Below are positions 9,146 to 19,119 of a DNA stretch of 64,000 nt, one piece after another. Origin of the DNA: Bacillota bacterium (GTDB lineage: Bacteria; Sysuimicrobiota; Sysuimicrobiia; Sysuimicrobiales; Segetimicrobiaceae). Numbering within the stretch: the first letter of the stretch is position 1; each line of letters begins with the position of its first letter. Position numbers and translations under genes: made by a program. The notes beneath the pieces are model-generated. The model was not told where the DNA came from. It saw only the letters and a list, made by a program, of their open reading frames with translations, and searched no databases. The DNA lies in assembly GCA_021324255.1 (NCBI GenBank), contig JAJPJL010000068.1, positions 62,001-126,000 on the forward strand, written 5' to 3'.

Positions 9146-10063
9146 TTGGGCAGGTTTCTCGCGGCACGCCTCTGGCAGCTGGTCGTCGCCGTTTGGGGCG
9201 TTTCGACGATCAGCTTCCTCCTGCTCCACCTGTCGGGCGACCCGGCGGCGCTGCTCGCGCCGCCGGGAAGCTCAGCGCAGCAGATCGCAGAGCTGGCCCG
9301 CCGTCTCGGTTTGGACCGGCCGCTTGCGGTGCAGTACGCGGCGTTTCTGGTGCACGCCGTCCGGGGCGACTTCGGGGCCTCGTTCACGCAGGGCGTGCCG
9401 GCGCTGTCGGTGGTGCTGAGCCGCCTGCCGGCGACGCTCCTCTTGACCGTCGCCGCGCTCGCGTTCGGCTGGACGATCGGGCTCGCGCTCGGCGTGATCA
9501 CCGCGGTGTGGAGGCGCGGCGCCATGGAGTTTCTGGCGTCCGCGCTCGCCGTCGTGGGCCAGGGCATGCCGGTGTTCTGGTTCGGGCTCCTCCTGATCAT
9601 CGTGTTCGCCGTGCGGCTGCGCTTGCTGCCGTCGTCTGGCTACGGCGCGCCCGAGAACCTGGTGCTGCCCGCGATCACGCTCGGCGCCGTCTCGATGGCC
9701 GGCGTGGCCAGGATGGCGCGCGCGACGCTGCTCGAGCAGATGGGGCAGGACTATGTCCGGACGGCCGCGTCCAAGGGCCTCGGGTTCTGGACCGTTCTGG
9801 CGCGGCACGTCGGCCGCAACGCCGCGATCCCCGTCGTCACGCTCATGGCCCTCGACCTCGGCGCGCTGCTGGGCGGCGCGGTCGTCACAGAGACGATCTT
9901 CGCGTGGCCGGGGGTCGGCCAGCTCGCCGTCAACTCGATCGGCGCGCGCGACTTTCCCGTGGTCCAGGCCATCGTCGTCGTGGTCTCGGCGATGTACGCG
10001 TGCATCATCATGCTGGCCGACCTCAGCTACGCGTGGATCGATCCGAGGATTCGCGTCGAATGA
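9146..10063 (+). CDS. ABC transporter permease, DppB/OppB type
   Basis: MGRFLAARLWQLVVAVWGVSTISFLLLHLSGDPAALL; VRTAASKGLGFWTVLARHVGRNAAIPVVTLMALDLGALLGGAVVTETIF. Confidence 0.95.
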   Translation: MGRFLAARLWQLVVAVWGVSTISFLLLHLSGDPAALLAPPGSSAQQIAELARRLGLDRPLAVQYAAFLVHAVRGDFGASFTQGVPALSVVLSRLPATLLLTVAALAFGWTIGLALGVITAVWRRGAMEFLASALAVVGQGMPVFWFGLLLIIVFAVRLRLLPSSGYGAPENLVLPAITLGAVSMAGVARMARATLLEQMGQDYVRTAASKGLGFWTVLARHVGRNAAIPVVTLMALDLGALLGGAVVTETIFAWPGVGQLAVNSIGARDFPVVQAIVVVVSAMYACIIMLADLSYAWIDPRIRVE

Positions 10064-10867
10064 AGCTGCGCTACGGGATCGCCGTCATCGCGCTGGACCT
10101 CGTGATGGCGTTGTGCGGGCCCTGGATCTCGCCGCACAATCCCATGACGCAGGCGCTCGCGCTGCGGCTCAAACCGCCGCTGTTCCCCGCGGCGTGGCCC
10201 CCGGCGTGGCTCGGCACCGACGACCTCGGGCGCGACGTCCTCAGCCGCCTGATCGCCGGCGCGCACGTGTCCCTCCTCGTGGGGTTGTGCGGCGCGCTGC
10301 TCGCGGCGGCGATCGGCGTGCCGCTCGGCCTCGCCGCCGGGTTCGCCGGCGAGCGCGTTCGTGCTGCGGATCACGGACATCTTTCTACCGATTCCGTTTC
10401 TGCTGCTCGCGGTGGCCGTCGTCGCGGCGCTCGGCCCGGGCCTCGTCAACCTCTTCCTGGCGCTCGGCCTGACGCGCTGGCCGCGGTTCGCGCGCGTGGC
10501 CTACGCGGCCACGCTCGAAGTCCGGGCGCGGCCGTTCGTCGAGGCGAGCGTGGCGGCGGGCGCGCGGCCGTCGCGCCTGTTGCGCCGCCACGTACTCCCG
10601 AACATCGCGTCGGCGATCCTGGTGGTCGGGACGCTCGAATTCTCCAACATGATTTTGTTCGAGTCGGCGCTGAGCTTCCTCGGACTCGGCGTGCAGTTGC
10701 CGGCGCCGAGCTGGGGCAATATGGTCGCGGAGGGCCAAGACTATATCGCGAGCGCCTGGTGGCTGATCACGTTCCCCGGGCTGGCGATTCTCATGACCGT
10801 TACGGGCGTCAACATGATCGGGGACTGGCTGCGCGATCGGTTCGATCCGCGGTCGCGGACGCTGTAG
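10060..10867 (+). pseudogene. ABC transporter permease, DppC type, frameshifted near 10345-10361
   Basis: MKLRYGIAVIALDLVMALCGPWISPHNPM...GVPLGLAAGFAGE in frame 1 continues as AFVLRITDIFLPIPFLLLAVAVV...ALSFLGLGVQLPAPSWGNM in a shifted frame; ATGA overlap with the upstream permease. Confidence 0.85.
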
Positions 10868-11001
10868 CCGGGAGCCCGCGCTCGAAATTTCCCGCTGCGC
10901 CCGTTCCCGCGCGGCGCCGCGCGCGCGGCCGAGGCGCGGAGGCGCGGCGGCGGCGATCGGCGCCGCACGATCCGCATCGCTCCTCCCTCCGCCGACTGCG
11001 A

Positions 11002-11823
11002 CTACGCCGTCGGGGCGCTCGAGTGTCCACGCCGCTGCGCATCCTGGCTCAGGCGCAGAAACGCGGGCACGAACTCGCGCGCGTACGCGACCAAGCGCTC
11101 CAGGACGCGCCGGCCCCGCTCCTCCGTGGCCACCGTCCAGTCACCGCTGGCGCCGCTCGGGAGCACCGCGGACGCCTCCTGGAACAGGCCGATCTCAAAC
11201 TCCCGGAACTTCCCGCTGCGATACGAGGTGACGGCGATGGGCCCGTCGCCCGACACGTACCCGCGTCGCTCCGTGTGCCCGTCCCGGGTGACGGCCTCGG
11301 GGGCCAGCGCCATCATCACGGAGATCGTGGGCTCGCCTCCGTGCCCGTACACCTGGTCGGGATCGGGTGTGATGTCGCGCGCGACATGGTACGCGAGCTG
11401 CCACGGGTATAGGAGGCTGAGCACGACGCCGTGCCGCCGCTGCATCTCCCTCGCGACCGGCTCGATCGCGGCCTCGTTCGGGCCGTGGTTGTTGACGATG
11501 ACGAGGTGCCGGAAGCCGTGCGACACGTACCCGCCGACCACGTCGTGGACCACGGCGCGCAGCGTCTCGAGCCGGAGCGTGACCGTGCCGGGGAACGCGG
11601 TATACGGCGTGTACCCGAACCACAGGGGCGGCGCCACGTAGACGTGCTCCAGCGCTTCGGCGGTGTGCCGGCACACGTACTCGGCGAGGATGGTGTCCGC
11701 GCCGGTGAACCCGGCCGGACCGTGCTGCTCGACGCAGCCGATCGGCAGGAGCAGGACGGACCGCTCCTTCGGAATCGCGGCAATCTCCTTGTAGCTCATG
11801 AGCGCGAGGCTCCACTTGCGCAT
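11002..11823 (-). CDS. Creatininase family protein
   Basis: VLLLPIGCVEQHGPAGFTGADTILAEYVCRHTAEAL; SHGFRHLVIVNNHGPNEAAIEPVARE. Confidence 0.85.
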   Translation of the reverse strand: MRKWSLALMSYKEIAAIPKERSVLLLPIGCVEQHGPAGFTGADTILAEYVCRHTAEALEHVYVAPPLWFGYTPYTAFPGTVTLRLETLRAVVHDVVGGYVSHGFRHLVIVNNHGPNEAAIEPVAREMQRRHGVVLSLLYPWQLAYHVARDITPDPDQVYGHGGEPTISVMMALAPEAVTRDGHTERRGYVSGDGPIAVTSYRSGKFREFEIGLFQEASAVLPSGASGDWTVATEERGRRVLERLVAYAREFVPAFLRLSQDAQRRGHSSAPTA

Positions 11824-11824
11824 G

Positions 11825-13111
11825 TTATGCCCTCCCGGCCGGCGTCCCGGCCCGCAGGGATGCCGGCGCTCTATACACGACCCCGTCCTTCATCACGAGC
11901 CGAATGCGCTCCGGGTCGGCCACGACGCGGATGTCGGCGAGCGGATCCCCGTGGACCAGGATGAGGTCCGCGAGCATCCCGGGGGCCACGGCGCCGAGCG
12001 CGTCGCCCATGCCGAGCAGCTTGGCCGCCATGCTCGTGGACGCCACGATCGACTGCATCGGCGTCATGCCGCTCTCGGTCATGTAGACGAGCTCGCGGGC
12101 GTTCTCCGCATGCCCGAGCGCGCCGGCGTCCGTGCCCATCGCGATCTTGACGCCGCACTCCAGCGCGTAGCGAAAGTTGCGCCGCTGCGTCCGCAGCACG
12201 GCCGGCAGCTTCGCGGCGGTGTACCATGGCAACGACTGCGGATCCGCGTCGAGGCGCTCCTTCATCCTGGCCGTAACGCTCAGCGTCGGGACGAGCCAGA
12301 TGCCGAGGCGGGCCATCCGCTCGATGTCGGCCTGGTCGGCGACGGCCGCGTGCTCGATCGAGTCCACCCCCGCCTCCAGGCAGATCTTGATGCCGTCGCC
12401 GCCGTGCGCATGCACCATCACGCCCTTTCCGGCCGCGTGCGCCTCGTCCACCATCGCCCGGAGCTCCTCCAGCGTGAACTGCCGGGTCGCCGGCCCCCCG
12501 CGCGGCGAGCCCACGCCCCCCGTGGTGGCGATCTTGACCCAGTCGGCGCCCGACCGGATCACCTCGCGCACCTTCTTCCGGCACTCGTCCGGGCCGTCGG
12601 CGATGCCGTCCGGGATGCCGGGGAGCCGCGGGAAATCGGAGGCCAAGCCGCACGGCTGGATCAGGTCGCCGTGGCCGCCCGTCTGCGTGATGATCACGAG
12701 GCTCAAGAACATCCGCGGTCCCGGGATGACCCCCTGGTCGATCGCCATCTTGAGGCCGAGATCCGCGCCGGCCGCGTCGCGAAACGCCGTGATGCCGGCC
12801 AGCAGCGTCTCCGTCGCCCAGCGCCCGGTTTGCAGCACGGCCAGGCTGGGCGCGGTGTCCATGCGCCGCCGGAGGTCCAGCCCCAGGTGCGCGATGTGGT
12901 CGTGCGCATCGATGAGCCCGGGCAGGAGCGTGAGCGACGGCTGATCGTACACCGCGACGCGATCGCCCACCGGCTCGAGCGTGGCGACCGGGCGCACGTC
13001 CGTGATCCGGTTGCCCTCCACGACGACCGCCATGTCGCGCTGCGGCGGCCCGCCGCGTCCGTCGATCAGCAATCCTGCCTTGATGATGCTCGTGGGTCCC
13101 GCCACCACCAA
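11825..13111 (-). CDS. Amidohydrolase family protein (imidazolonepropionase/prolidase-like)
   Basis: LLPGLIDAHDHIAHLG, GKGVMVHAHGGDGIKICLEAGVDSIEHAA, IAMGTDAGALGH. Confidence 0.9.
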   Translation of the reverse strand: MVVAGPTSIIKAGLLIDGRGGPPQRDMAVVVEGNRITDVRPVATLEPVGDRVAVYDQPSLTLLPGLIDAHDHIAHLGLDLRRRMDTAPSLAVLQTGRWATETLLAGITAFRDAAGADLGLKMAIDQGVIPGPRMFLSLVIITQTGGHGDLIQPCGLASDFPRLPGIPDGIADGPDECRKKVREVIRSGADWVKIATTGGVGSPRGGPATRQFTLEELRAMVDEAHAAGKGVMVHAHGGDGIKICLEAGVDSIEHAAVADQADIERMARLGIWLVPTLSVTARMKERLDADPQSLPWYTAAKLPAVLRTQRRNFRYALECGVKIAMGTDAGALGHAENARELVYMTESGMTPMQSIVASTSMAAKLLGMGDALGAVAPGMLADLILVHGDPLADIRVVADPERIRLVMKDGVVYRAPASLRAGTPAGRA

Positions 13112-13166
13112 GTCCCCCCTCCGCTCGGGCGGAGCGCGCGATCCTCAGCCTCCTCGGGAGCCGGCC

Positions 13167-14015
13167 TCAGGCGGGCGGCGGAAGCGGCACGCCTAAGCCG
13201 TACGCGTTCGTGACGTCCAACGTGGCGAGGTAGCCGTGGACCGTGCGCGCCACGCGGGCGATGAATTGTTCGGACACGGTGCGGTCCGCCGGCCCGTACG
13301 TCGTCATCACGCAGATCGCGTAGGGCCGCCGCTCCTGGTACACGATCGCGGCATCGCACCGCACCCGCTCCATCCCCCCCGGCTTGTTGGCGATCACGAT
13401 GTCCTGCGGCAGGCCCGCGGCCAGGTAGCCGTGTTTGGGCTTTTTGAGGATCGCCAGGGTCTGCTCGCACACAAACGGGCTGAGCCGTTCGCCCCGGTAC
13501 AGGATCTCGAGCAACTCCACCATCTCGATCGGGCTGGCCACGTTCTCGTCGCCACGCCGGATCGCCGCGTCGTCCTGCATCTTGCGGCGCAACGTCGTCT
13601 GCGACAGGCCGAGCTCCCGCAGCATCGCGTTCGTGCCCTCCATGGTCGCCCAGTCGATGCACAGATTCGTCGCAGTATTGTCGGAGACGATGATCATCAG
13701 CACCGCGACGTCCCGCACGGTCAACTCTTCCGGGTCGTCGAGGTAGGCGAGCACGCCGCTTCCCGCCGCATGCAGGTCGCGGTGGATCGCCACCTTGCGG
13801 CGGAGGTCGACGGCTCCCGCCTCGGCGCGCTGCATGAGGTGCGCGAGGATGGGAATCTTGATGCTCGACGCGGTGGGAAACAGCTCCCGCTCGTGCACCG
13901 CCGTCTGCGCCCCGGTCACGAGGTCGCGCACGCAGGCTCCGGCCGCGCCGGGAAACTCCGCGACGAGCCGCCGGAGCTCATCGGACAGCCGTTGCCACAC
14001 CAACTGCTCGGACAT
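13167..14015 (-). CDS. Class A beta-lactamase-like serine hydrolase
   Basis: LFPTASSIKIPILAHLM (SxxK), SDNTATN (SDN), GMERVRCDAAIVYQERRPYAICVMT. Confidence 0.85.
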   Translation of the reverse strand: MSEQLVWQRLSDELRRLVAEFPGAAGACVRDLVTGAQTAVHERELFPTASSIKIPILAHLMQRAEAGAVDLRRKVAIHRDLHAAGSGVLAYLDDPEELTVRDVAVLMIIVSDNTATNLCIDWATMEGTNAMLRELGLSQTTLRRKMQDDAAIRRGDENVASPIEMVELLEILYRGERLSPFVCEQTLAILKKPKHGYLAAGLPQDIVIANKPGGMERVRCDAAIVYQERRPYAICVMTTYGPADRTVSEQFIARVARTVHGYLATLDVTNAYGLGVPLPPPA

Positions 14016-14438
14016 GCGCCGCCTCCGTCAGCGTGTGAACGCAGGAGTGTCCCGGCGTGGATCTGCTCGCCGCGGCCGCGTTTCAGGCGTCCCGGCCGAT
14101 CGGGTCGACCCCAAAAGCGCGCGCCGCGGATGGCCAGCGGGCTTGCGCCTGAACCCGTATGTACCACGCGGCGTTCCTAAAGTCCCCCGCCGCGAGTCTC
14201 GCCGGGCGGCGAACAGCGGCGCGGACTTCAATAGCGCCCTCAAGACGACGTCTCGTGTCCCGTGCGGGCGCGCCTGACCGGGCGGCGTGTGCGTCAGGAG
14301 CGGGCGATTCGAGCGGTTGCCGGCCGCGTCGCCTCGGACGCGTCTCGCCGGCATCGCGCGGGTAGCCCGGCGCCCCGCGGCGAAGCCTTATGGATCTGAT
14401 GGAACGGCGCGCCGCGGCGCGCGTCCGAGGAGGCGGAA

Positions 14439-15515
14439 ATGGCGCGGATTGCGATCGCCGGAAGCGGGGCCATCGGGGGGCTGGCCGGATTCTACATGGC
14501 CCGGGCCGGCGAGGATGTGCTGTTTATCGACCAAAACGCCGAGCACGTCGCCGCGATCCGCGAACGGGGGATTTCGGTAAACGGCGTGTACGGGCCGATG
14601 TCCGTCCCGCCGCAGCGGGCCTGCACGCCCGGGGAAATTCCCGAGCCGCTCGACGGCCTCGTCTTTCTGGCCTGCAAGTCGCAGGCGACGGAGGCGGCTG
14701 TGCGGGCCATCGCGCCGCATCTTGGGCCCTCGGCGTGCGTCGTCTCGCTGCAGAACGGCATGAACGAAGACACGATCGCGGGCATCGTGGGCCGGGAGCG
14801 CACGATGGGGGCGCTGCCCGACTATGGCGGCGCGTACCTGGATCCCGGCGTGCTGGAAGCCGTGCACGAGGGGACCGTCTACGTCGGCGAGCTCGACGGC
14901 AGCCTGACGCCGCGCGTGCGCGAAGCGGCCCGGCTGCTCGGCATCGGTCCCAACAAGTGCGAACTGCTCACCGACATCGTCGGCCGCTTGTGGACCAAGC
15001 ACGTCTACAACTCGCAGATCGTGGTCACGGCGCTCGTCAACGACACGGTCGTCGCGGTGCTGGGCCACAAGGACGTGCAGCGTCTCGGGGGTGCGGCGGT
15101 GCGGGAGGCGATACGGGTCTCCGACGCGGCGGGGGTGCGGCTGCACGCCGATCGGTGGTTCGACCCGGCGCTCTACCGTCCGGTGACGTCCGCCGACACC
15201 GCGCGCCTGCTCGCCGTCTACGACCGGCTCGTGGAGCACCTGGGCGGCCATCAAGTCGGCGACGGGCCCGGCGGCTACAAGTACGTCAAGAGGGCCAGCG
15301 GCATCCACTGGGATCTGGTCTACCGCAGGCGGCAGAGCGAGGCGGCGTACCTCACGGTCTGCACCCACGCGGCCCGGTACGGCGTGGCGGTCCCGCTCAA
15401 CGCGAAGATCGTGTCGATGATCGAGCAGGTCGAGGACGGCAAGCGCGATCTCGGCTGGCACAACATCGCGGAAGCCACCGCGTACGCGAACGAGATCGGC
15501 GCCGCGCTCCCGTGA
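14439..15515 (+). CDS. Ketopantoate reductase (PanE/ApbA) family protein
   Basis: MARIAIAGSGAIGGLAGFYMARAGEDVLFID; VVSLQNGMNEDTIAGIVG. Confidence 0.85.
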   Translation: MARIAIAGSGAIGGLAGFYMARAGEDVLFIDQNAEHVAAIRERGISVNGVYGPMSVPPQRACTPGEIPEPLDGLVFLACKSQATEAAVRAIAPHLGPSACVVSLQNGMNEDTIAGIVGRERTMGALPDYGGAYLDPGVLEAVHEGTVYVGELDGSLTPRVREAARLLGIGPNKCELLTDIVGRLWTKHVYNSQIVVTALVNDTVVAVLGHKDVQRLGGAAVREAIRVSDAAGVRLHADRWFDPALYRPVTSADTARLLAVYDRLVEHLGGHQVGDGPGGYKYVKRASGIHWDLVYRRRQSEAAYLTVCTHAARYGVAVPLNAKIVSMIEQVEDGKRDLGWHNIAEATAYANEIGAALP

Positions 15516-15578
15516 CACGACCCGAGCACGCCGGTATTGGCCGACCCGGGCGGCACGTCGCGGCGCGCCGGAGGACGC

Positions 15579-16745
15579 ATGCCGATTGAATTGACCGACA
15601 ACCAGCGCCTCATTCGCGACGCCGTGCGGGCCCTCTGCGCGAAGTATCCGGATGCGTACTGGCGCGGGCTCGACGAGACCGGCGCGTACCCCGATGCGTT
15701 CATCCGGGATCTGTCGGCGGGCGGCTGGCTCGCCGCGCTCATCCCCGAGGAATACGGCGGGACCGGGCTCGGCGTGGCCGAGGCGTCGTTGATCCTGGAG
15801 GAAATCAACCGGTCCGGCGGCAACGCCGCCGCGTGCCACGCGCAGATGTACATCATGGGCACGCTCCTGCGCCACGGCAGCGAGGCGCAGAAACGCCGGT
15901 GGCTGCCGGCGGTCGCGTCGGGCGAGGTGCGCCTGCAGGCGTTCGGCGTGACGGAGCCCGGGGCGGGGTCCGAGACGACCCGCATCCAAACCACGGCCGT
16001 CCGGCGCGGCGATCAGTACGTCGTGAACGGGCAGAAAGTCTTCATCTCGCGCGCGGAGCACTCCGACCTCATGCTGCTGCTCGCGCGAACCACGCCCTAT
16101 GACGAGACGCAGGACAAGACGCGCGGGCTGTCGGTGTTTATGGTCGACCTCCGGGAAGCCGTGTCGCGCGGCGCCATCCAGATCAAGCCGATCCGGACGA
16201 TGCTCAACCATCACACGACCGAGCTGTTCATCAGCGACCTCGAGGTGCCGGCCGACAACCTCGTCGGGCAGGAGGGCATGGGCTTTCGCTATATCATCGA
16301 CGGGTGGAACGCGGAGCGGATCCTCATCGCGGCGGAATCGATCGGGGACGGGCGCTGGTTCATCGAGCGCGCCGCCCGGTACGCTTCGGAACGGGTCGTG
16401 TTCGGGAAACCGATCGGTGCGAACCAGGGCGTCCAGTTCCCGCTCGCCCTCGCACACGCGCACCTCGAGGCCGCCGACCTCATGCGATTTCGTGCGGCCG
16501 CCCTGTTCGATCAGGGCAAGCGGTGCGGCGCCGAGGCCAACATGGCCAAGCTGCTCGCCGCGGATGCGGCGTGGGAGGCGGCGAATGCATGCCTGGACAC
16601 CCACGGCGGATACGGGTTCGCCGCGGAGTACGATGTCGAGCGGAAGTTCCGCGAAACCCGGCTGTACGCGGTGGCCCCGGTGAGCAACAATCTCGTGCTC
16701 GCGTACCTCGGGCAGCATGTGCTGGGCTTGCCGCGATCGTATTAG
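15579..16745 (+). CDS. Acyl-CoA dehydrogenase
   Basis: QAFGVTEPGAGSETTRIQTTAVRRGDQYVVNGQKVFISRAEHSD; YASERVVFGKPIGANQGVQFPLA; TGG-like DTHGGYGFAAEYDVERKFRETRL. Confidence 0.95.
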   Translation: MPIELTDNQRLIRDAVRALCAKYPDAYWRGLDETGAYPDAFIRDLSAGGWLAALIPEEYGGTGLGVAEASLILEEINRSGGNAAACHAQMYIMGTLLRHGSEAQKRRWLPAVASGEVRLQAFGVTEPGAGSETTRIQTTAVRRGDQYVVNGQKVFISRAEHSDLMLLLARTTPYDETQDKTRGLSVFMVDLREAVSRGAIQIKPIRTMLNHHTTELFISDLEVPADNLVGQEGMGFRYIIDGWNAERILIAAESIGDGRWFIERAARYASERVVFGKPIGANQGVQFPLALAHAHLEAADLMRFRAAALFDQGKRCGAEANMAKLLAADAAWEAANACLDTHGGYGFAAEYDVERKFRETRLYAVAPVSNNLVLAYLGQHVLGLPRSY

Positions 16746-16813
16746 CGGGCGCCCGGCGGCGCGGCTCGGACGCGACGGCGCGGGCGGAGACCCCCGTTGA
16801 GCGGAGGGCGGCC

Positions 16814-17317
16814 ATGACACGCGCGCAGGCGCAGGGGCGGTACTACGAGGACTTTCGCGTCGGGGACGTCTACGAGCATCCCTACGGCCGGACGGTCACC
16901 GACGCCGACAACGTCTGGTTCACCAACCTGACGCTCAACACCAACCCCGCCCACTTCGACTATGCCTTCGCCGCGCAGACGGAGTTTGGGCGGCCGCTGG
17001 TCAACAGCGCCTTCACGCTGGCGCTGGTGACCGGGATGTCGGTCGTCGACATCAGCGAAAACGCGTTTGCCAACCTGGGCTGGGACAAGGTGCGCCTGCC
17101 GGCCCCGGTCTTCGTCGGGGACACGCTGTACGCGGAAAGCGAGGTCCTCGAGATGCGGGAGTCGCGGTCGCGGCCCGGCGTGGGCATCGTGCGGTTCCGC
17201 ACGCAGGGCTACAAGCAGGACGGTACCGTGGTGATCGAGTACGAGCGCACGATCATGGTGTACAAGCGGGGGCATTCGCCGCGCCGCCTGCGCCCGCGTC
17301 CCAAGGGGGCGGAGTAG
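16814..17317 (+). CDS. MaoC family dehydratase
   Basis: YYEDFRVGDVYEHPYGRTVTDADNVWFTNLTLNTNPAHFDYAFA; FGRPLVNSAFTLALVTGMSV. Confidence 0.9.
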   Translation: MTRAQAQGRYYEDFRVGDVYEHPYGRTVTDADNVWFTNLTLNTNPAHFDYAFAAQTEFGRPLVNSAFTLALVTGMSVVDISENAFANLGWDKVRLPAPVFVGDTLYAESEVLEMRESRSRPGVGIVRFRTQGYKQDGTVVIEYERTIMVYKRGHSPRRLRPRPKGAE

Positions 17318-17324
17318 GCGGGCC

Positions 17325-18515
17325 GTGGCCGGCATCCTCGACGGCATCCGCGTCCTCGACCTCACGCGCAACTTCGCCGGGCCGTGCTGCACGCAGATTC
17401 TCGGGGACCTGGGCGCCGACGTCGTCAAGGTCGAACGCCCCGGCACGGGCGACGACACGAGGGAATGGCGCCCGCCGCAGTGGCGGGGAATCAGCACGTC
17501 CTTTCTGAGCTTCAACCGCAACAAGCGCAGCCTCGCCGTGGACCTCGACCATCCCGACGGGCAGGCGATCGTGCGGCGGCTGGCGCTCCGCGCGGATGTG
17601 CTGGTCGAGAGCTTCCGGCACGGGAGCCTGGCCAAACGCGGCCTGGACTACGGGCGCGTGTCACGTGACAACCCGCGGATCGTCTACTGCTCGATCAACG
17701 GGTTCGGCTCCGCGGGACCCCTGCGGGACCGCCCGGGGTACGACCCGGTGGTGCAGGCCTACTCGGGCATCATGAGCCTGACGGGGGAACCCGGCGGGCG
17801 CCCGCTCCGCACCGGGCCGTCGATCGTCGATACCGGCACGGGGATGTGGTGCGGGCTTGCCGTGGTCGGGGCGCTGTACGCGCGCGAGCGGACCGGGCGG
17901 GGCGCCAGAATCGACAGCAGCCTGCTGGAAACCGGCGTCGCATGGGTCGGATACCACTTGATCGGCTACTTCGCCACCGGCCGGGTGCCGGGCCCCGTCG
18001 GCACGAGCGCGTCCATGATCGCACCCTACGAGGCGTTCGCCACCCGCGAGGGCTATCTGCAGCTGGCCGCGGGCAACAACGCGATCTTTGCGCGGCTGTG
18101 CGGTGCGCTCGGCCTGCCGGAGCTGCCGGCCGATCCGCGGTTCCGCACCAACGCCGACCGCGTGGCGCACCGGGACGAACTCCACGAGATCCTGGAGGCG
18201 AAGTTTCTGGCGCGGTCCGCGCTGGAGTGGGAGGAGACGCTCTCGGCCCACGAAGTCCCGTGCAGCTGCGTGCGCAGGCTCGACCAGGTGACCCGCGATC
18301 CGCAGGTGGACGCGCTCGCCATGTTCCCGCGCGTGCCGCATCCCACGATACCGGATCTCAGGCTCGTGGACCAACCCTTTCGGATCGACGGCGGGCGCGC
18401 GGCGCGGCTGGACCCGCCGCCTGACGTGGGCCAGCATACGGCCGAGATTCTCCAAGAGCTTGACTATGATCCCGCGGCCATCGAGGAACTAAGAAAGCAG
18501 CACGTGATCGGGTAG
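17325..18515 (+). CDS. CaiB/BaiF (family III) CoA-transferase
   Basis: GIRVLDLTRNFAGPCCTQILGDLGADVVKVERPGTGDDTREW; NRNKRSLAVDLDHPDG. Confidence 0.95.
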   Translation: MAGILDGIRVLDLTRNFAGPCCTQILGDLGADVVKVERPGTGDDTREWRPPQWRGISTSFLSFNRNKRSLAVDLDHPDGQAIVRRLALRADVLVESFRHGSLAKRGLDYGRVSRDNPRIVYCSINGFGSAGPLRDRPGYDPVVQAYSGIMSLTGEPGGRPLRTGPSIVDTGTGMWCGLAVVGALYARERTGRGARIDSSLLETGVAWVGYHLIGYFATGRVPGPVGTSASMIAPYEAFATREGYLQLAAGNNAIFARLCGALGLPELPADPRFRTNADRVAHRDELHEILEAKFLARSALEWEETLSAHEVPCSCVRRLDQVTRDPQVDALAMFPRVPHPTIPDLRLVDQPFRIDGGRAARLDPPPDVGQHTAEILQELDYDPAAIEELRKQHVIG

Positions 18516-18544
18516 ACGCTGCCATTCGCGGCGGTGTATTATTT

Positions 18545-18561
18545 CGCCGAGAGACTCGGCG
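18545..18561 (+). terminator. Small hairpin downstream of the CaiB gene (weak terminator candidate)
   Basis: CGCCGAG-AGA-CTCGGCG, 7-bp arms; no clear T-tract. Confidence 0.3.
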
Positions 18562-18624
18562 GGCTGCCCCTTCGTTGAGATGAGTTACACGAAGTCGGTT
18601 GGCGCACGCAGCGGAGCCGCCGGT

Positions 18625-19038
18625 ATGCACGCGCGGTCCAACGACGTGATCGTGGTCTTGTTCGATGGCGTGTGCAACCTCTGCAATGCCTGGGTGAACT
18701 TCGTCATCGACCACGACCCGTCCGAAACCTTCGTCTTCGGCGCGCAGCAGTCTGCGCGCGGACGTGCAATGCTCGCCGAGATGGGCCTGCCCGGTCCCGT
18801 CCTCCCGGGCGTCGTCGTGGTTGCGGCTGATCGCATCCTCACCGACTCGGCGGCCATCCTCGAGATTTGCGCACGCCTTGCGCCGCCGTGGCGGTTCTTT
18901 GCGCTGTTCCGCATGATACCGAGACCCCTTCGAGACGCGGTGTATCGATGGGTCGCGCGCCATCGCTACGCGTGGTTCGGGACGTCGGCGGCGTGCCGCA
19001 TACCCACTCCGGAGTTGGCGCATCGTTTTTTGACATGA
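18625..19038 (+). CDS. DUF393 / DCC-family thiol-disulfide oxidoreductase-like protein
   Basis: VVLFDGVCNLCNAWVNFVIDHDP motif; start could also be 18580. Confidence 0.85.
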   Translation: MHARSNDVIVVLFDGVCNLCNAWVNFVIDHDPSETFVFGAQQSARGRAMLAEMGLPGPVLPGVVVVAADRILTDSAAILEICARLAPPWRFFALFRMIPRPLRDAVYRWVARHRYAWFGTSAACRIPTPELAHRFLT

Positions 19039-19119
19039 TCCGGTTCACGGCTTGAAGCGCGATTCGCCGGGATCCCGGGCACACTCGACGGCGGCGCCGC
19101 GCGGCGAGTCCGATCGCCC

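Noticed and set aside
14388-16820. 810-aa minus-strand ORF
   Set aside because: Antisense to the clear KPR and acyl-CoA dehydrogenase genes; composition is a codon-bias artefact.
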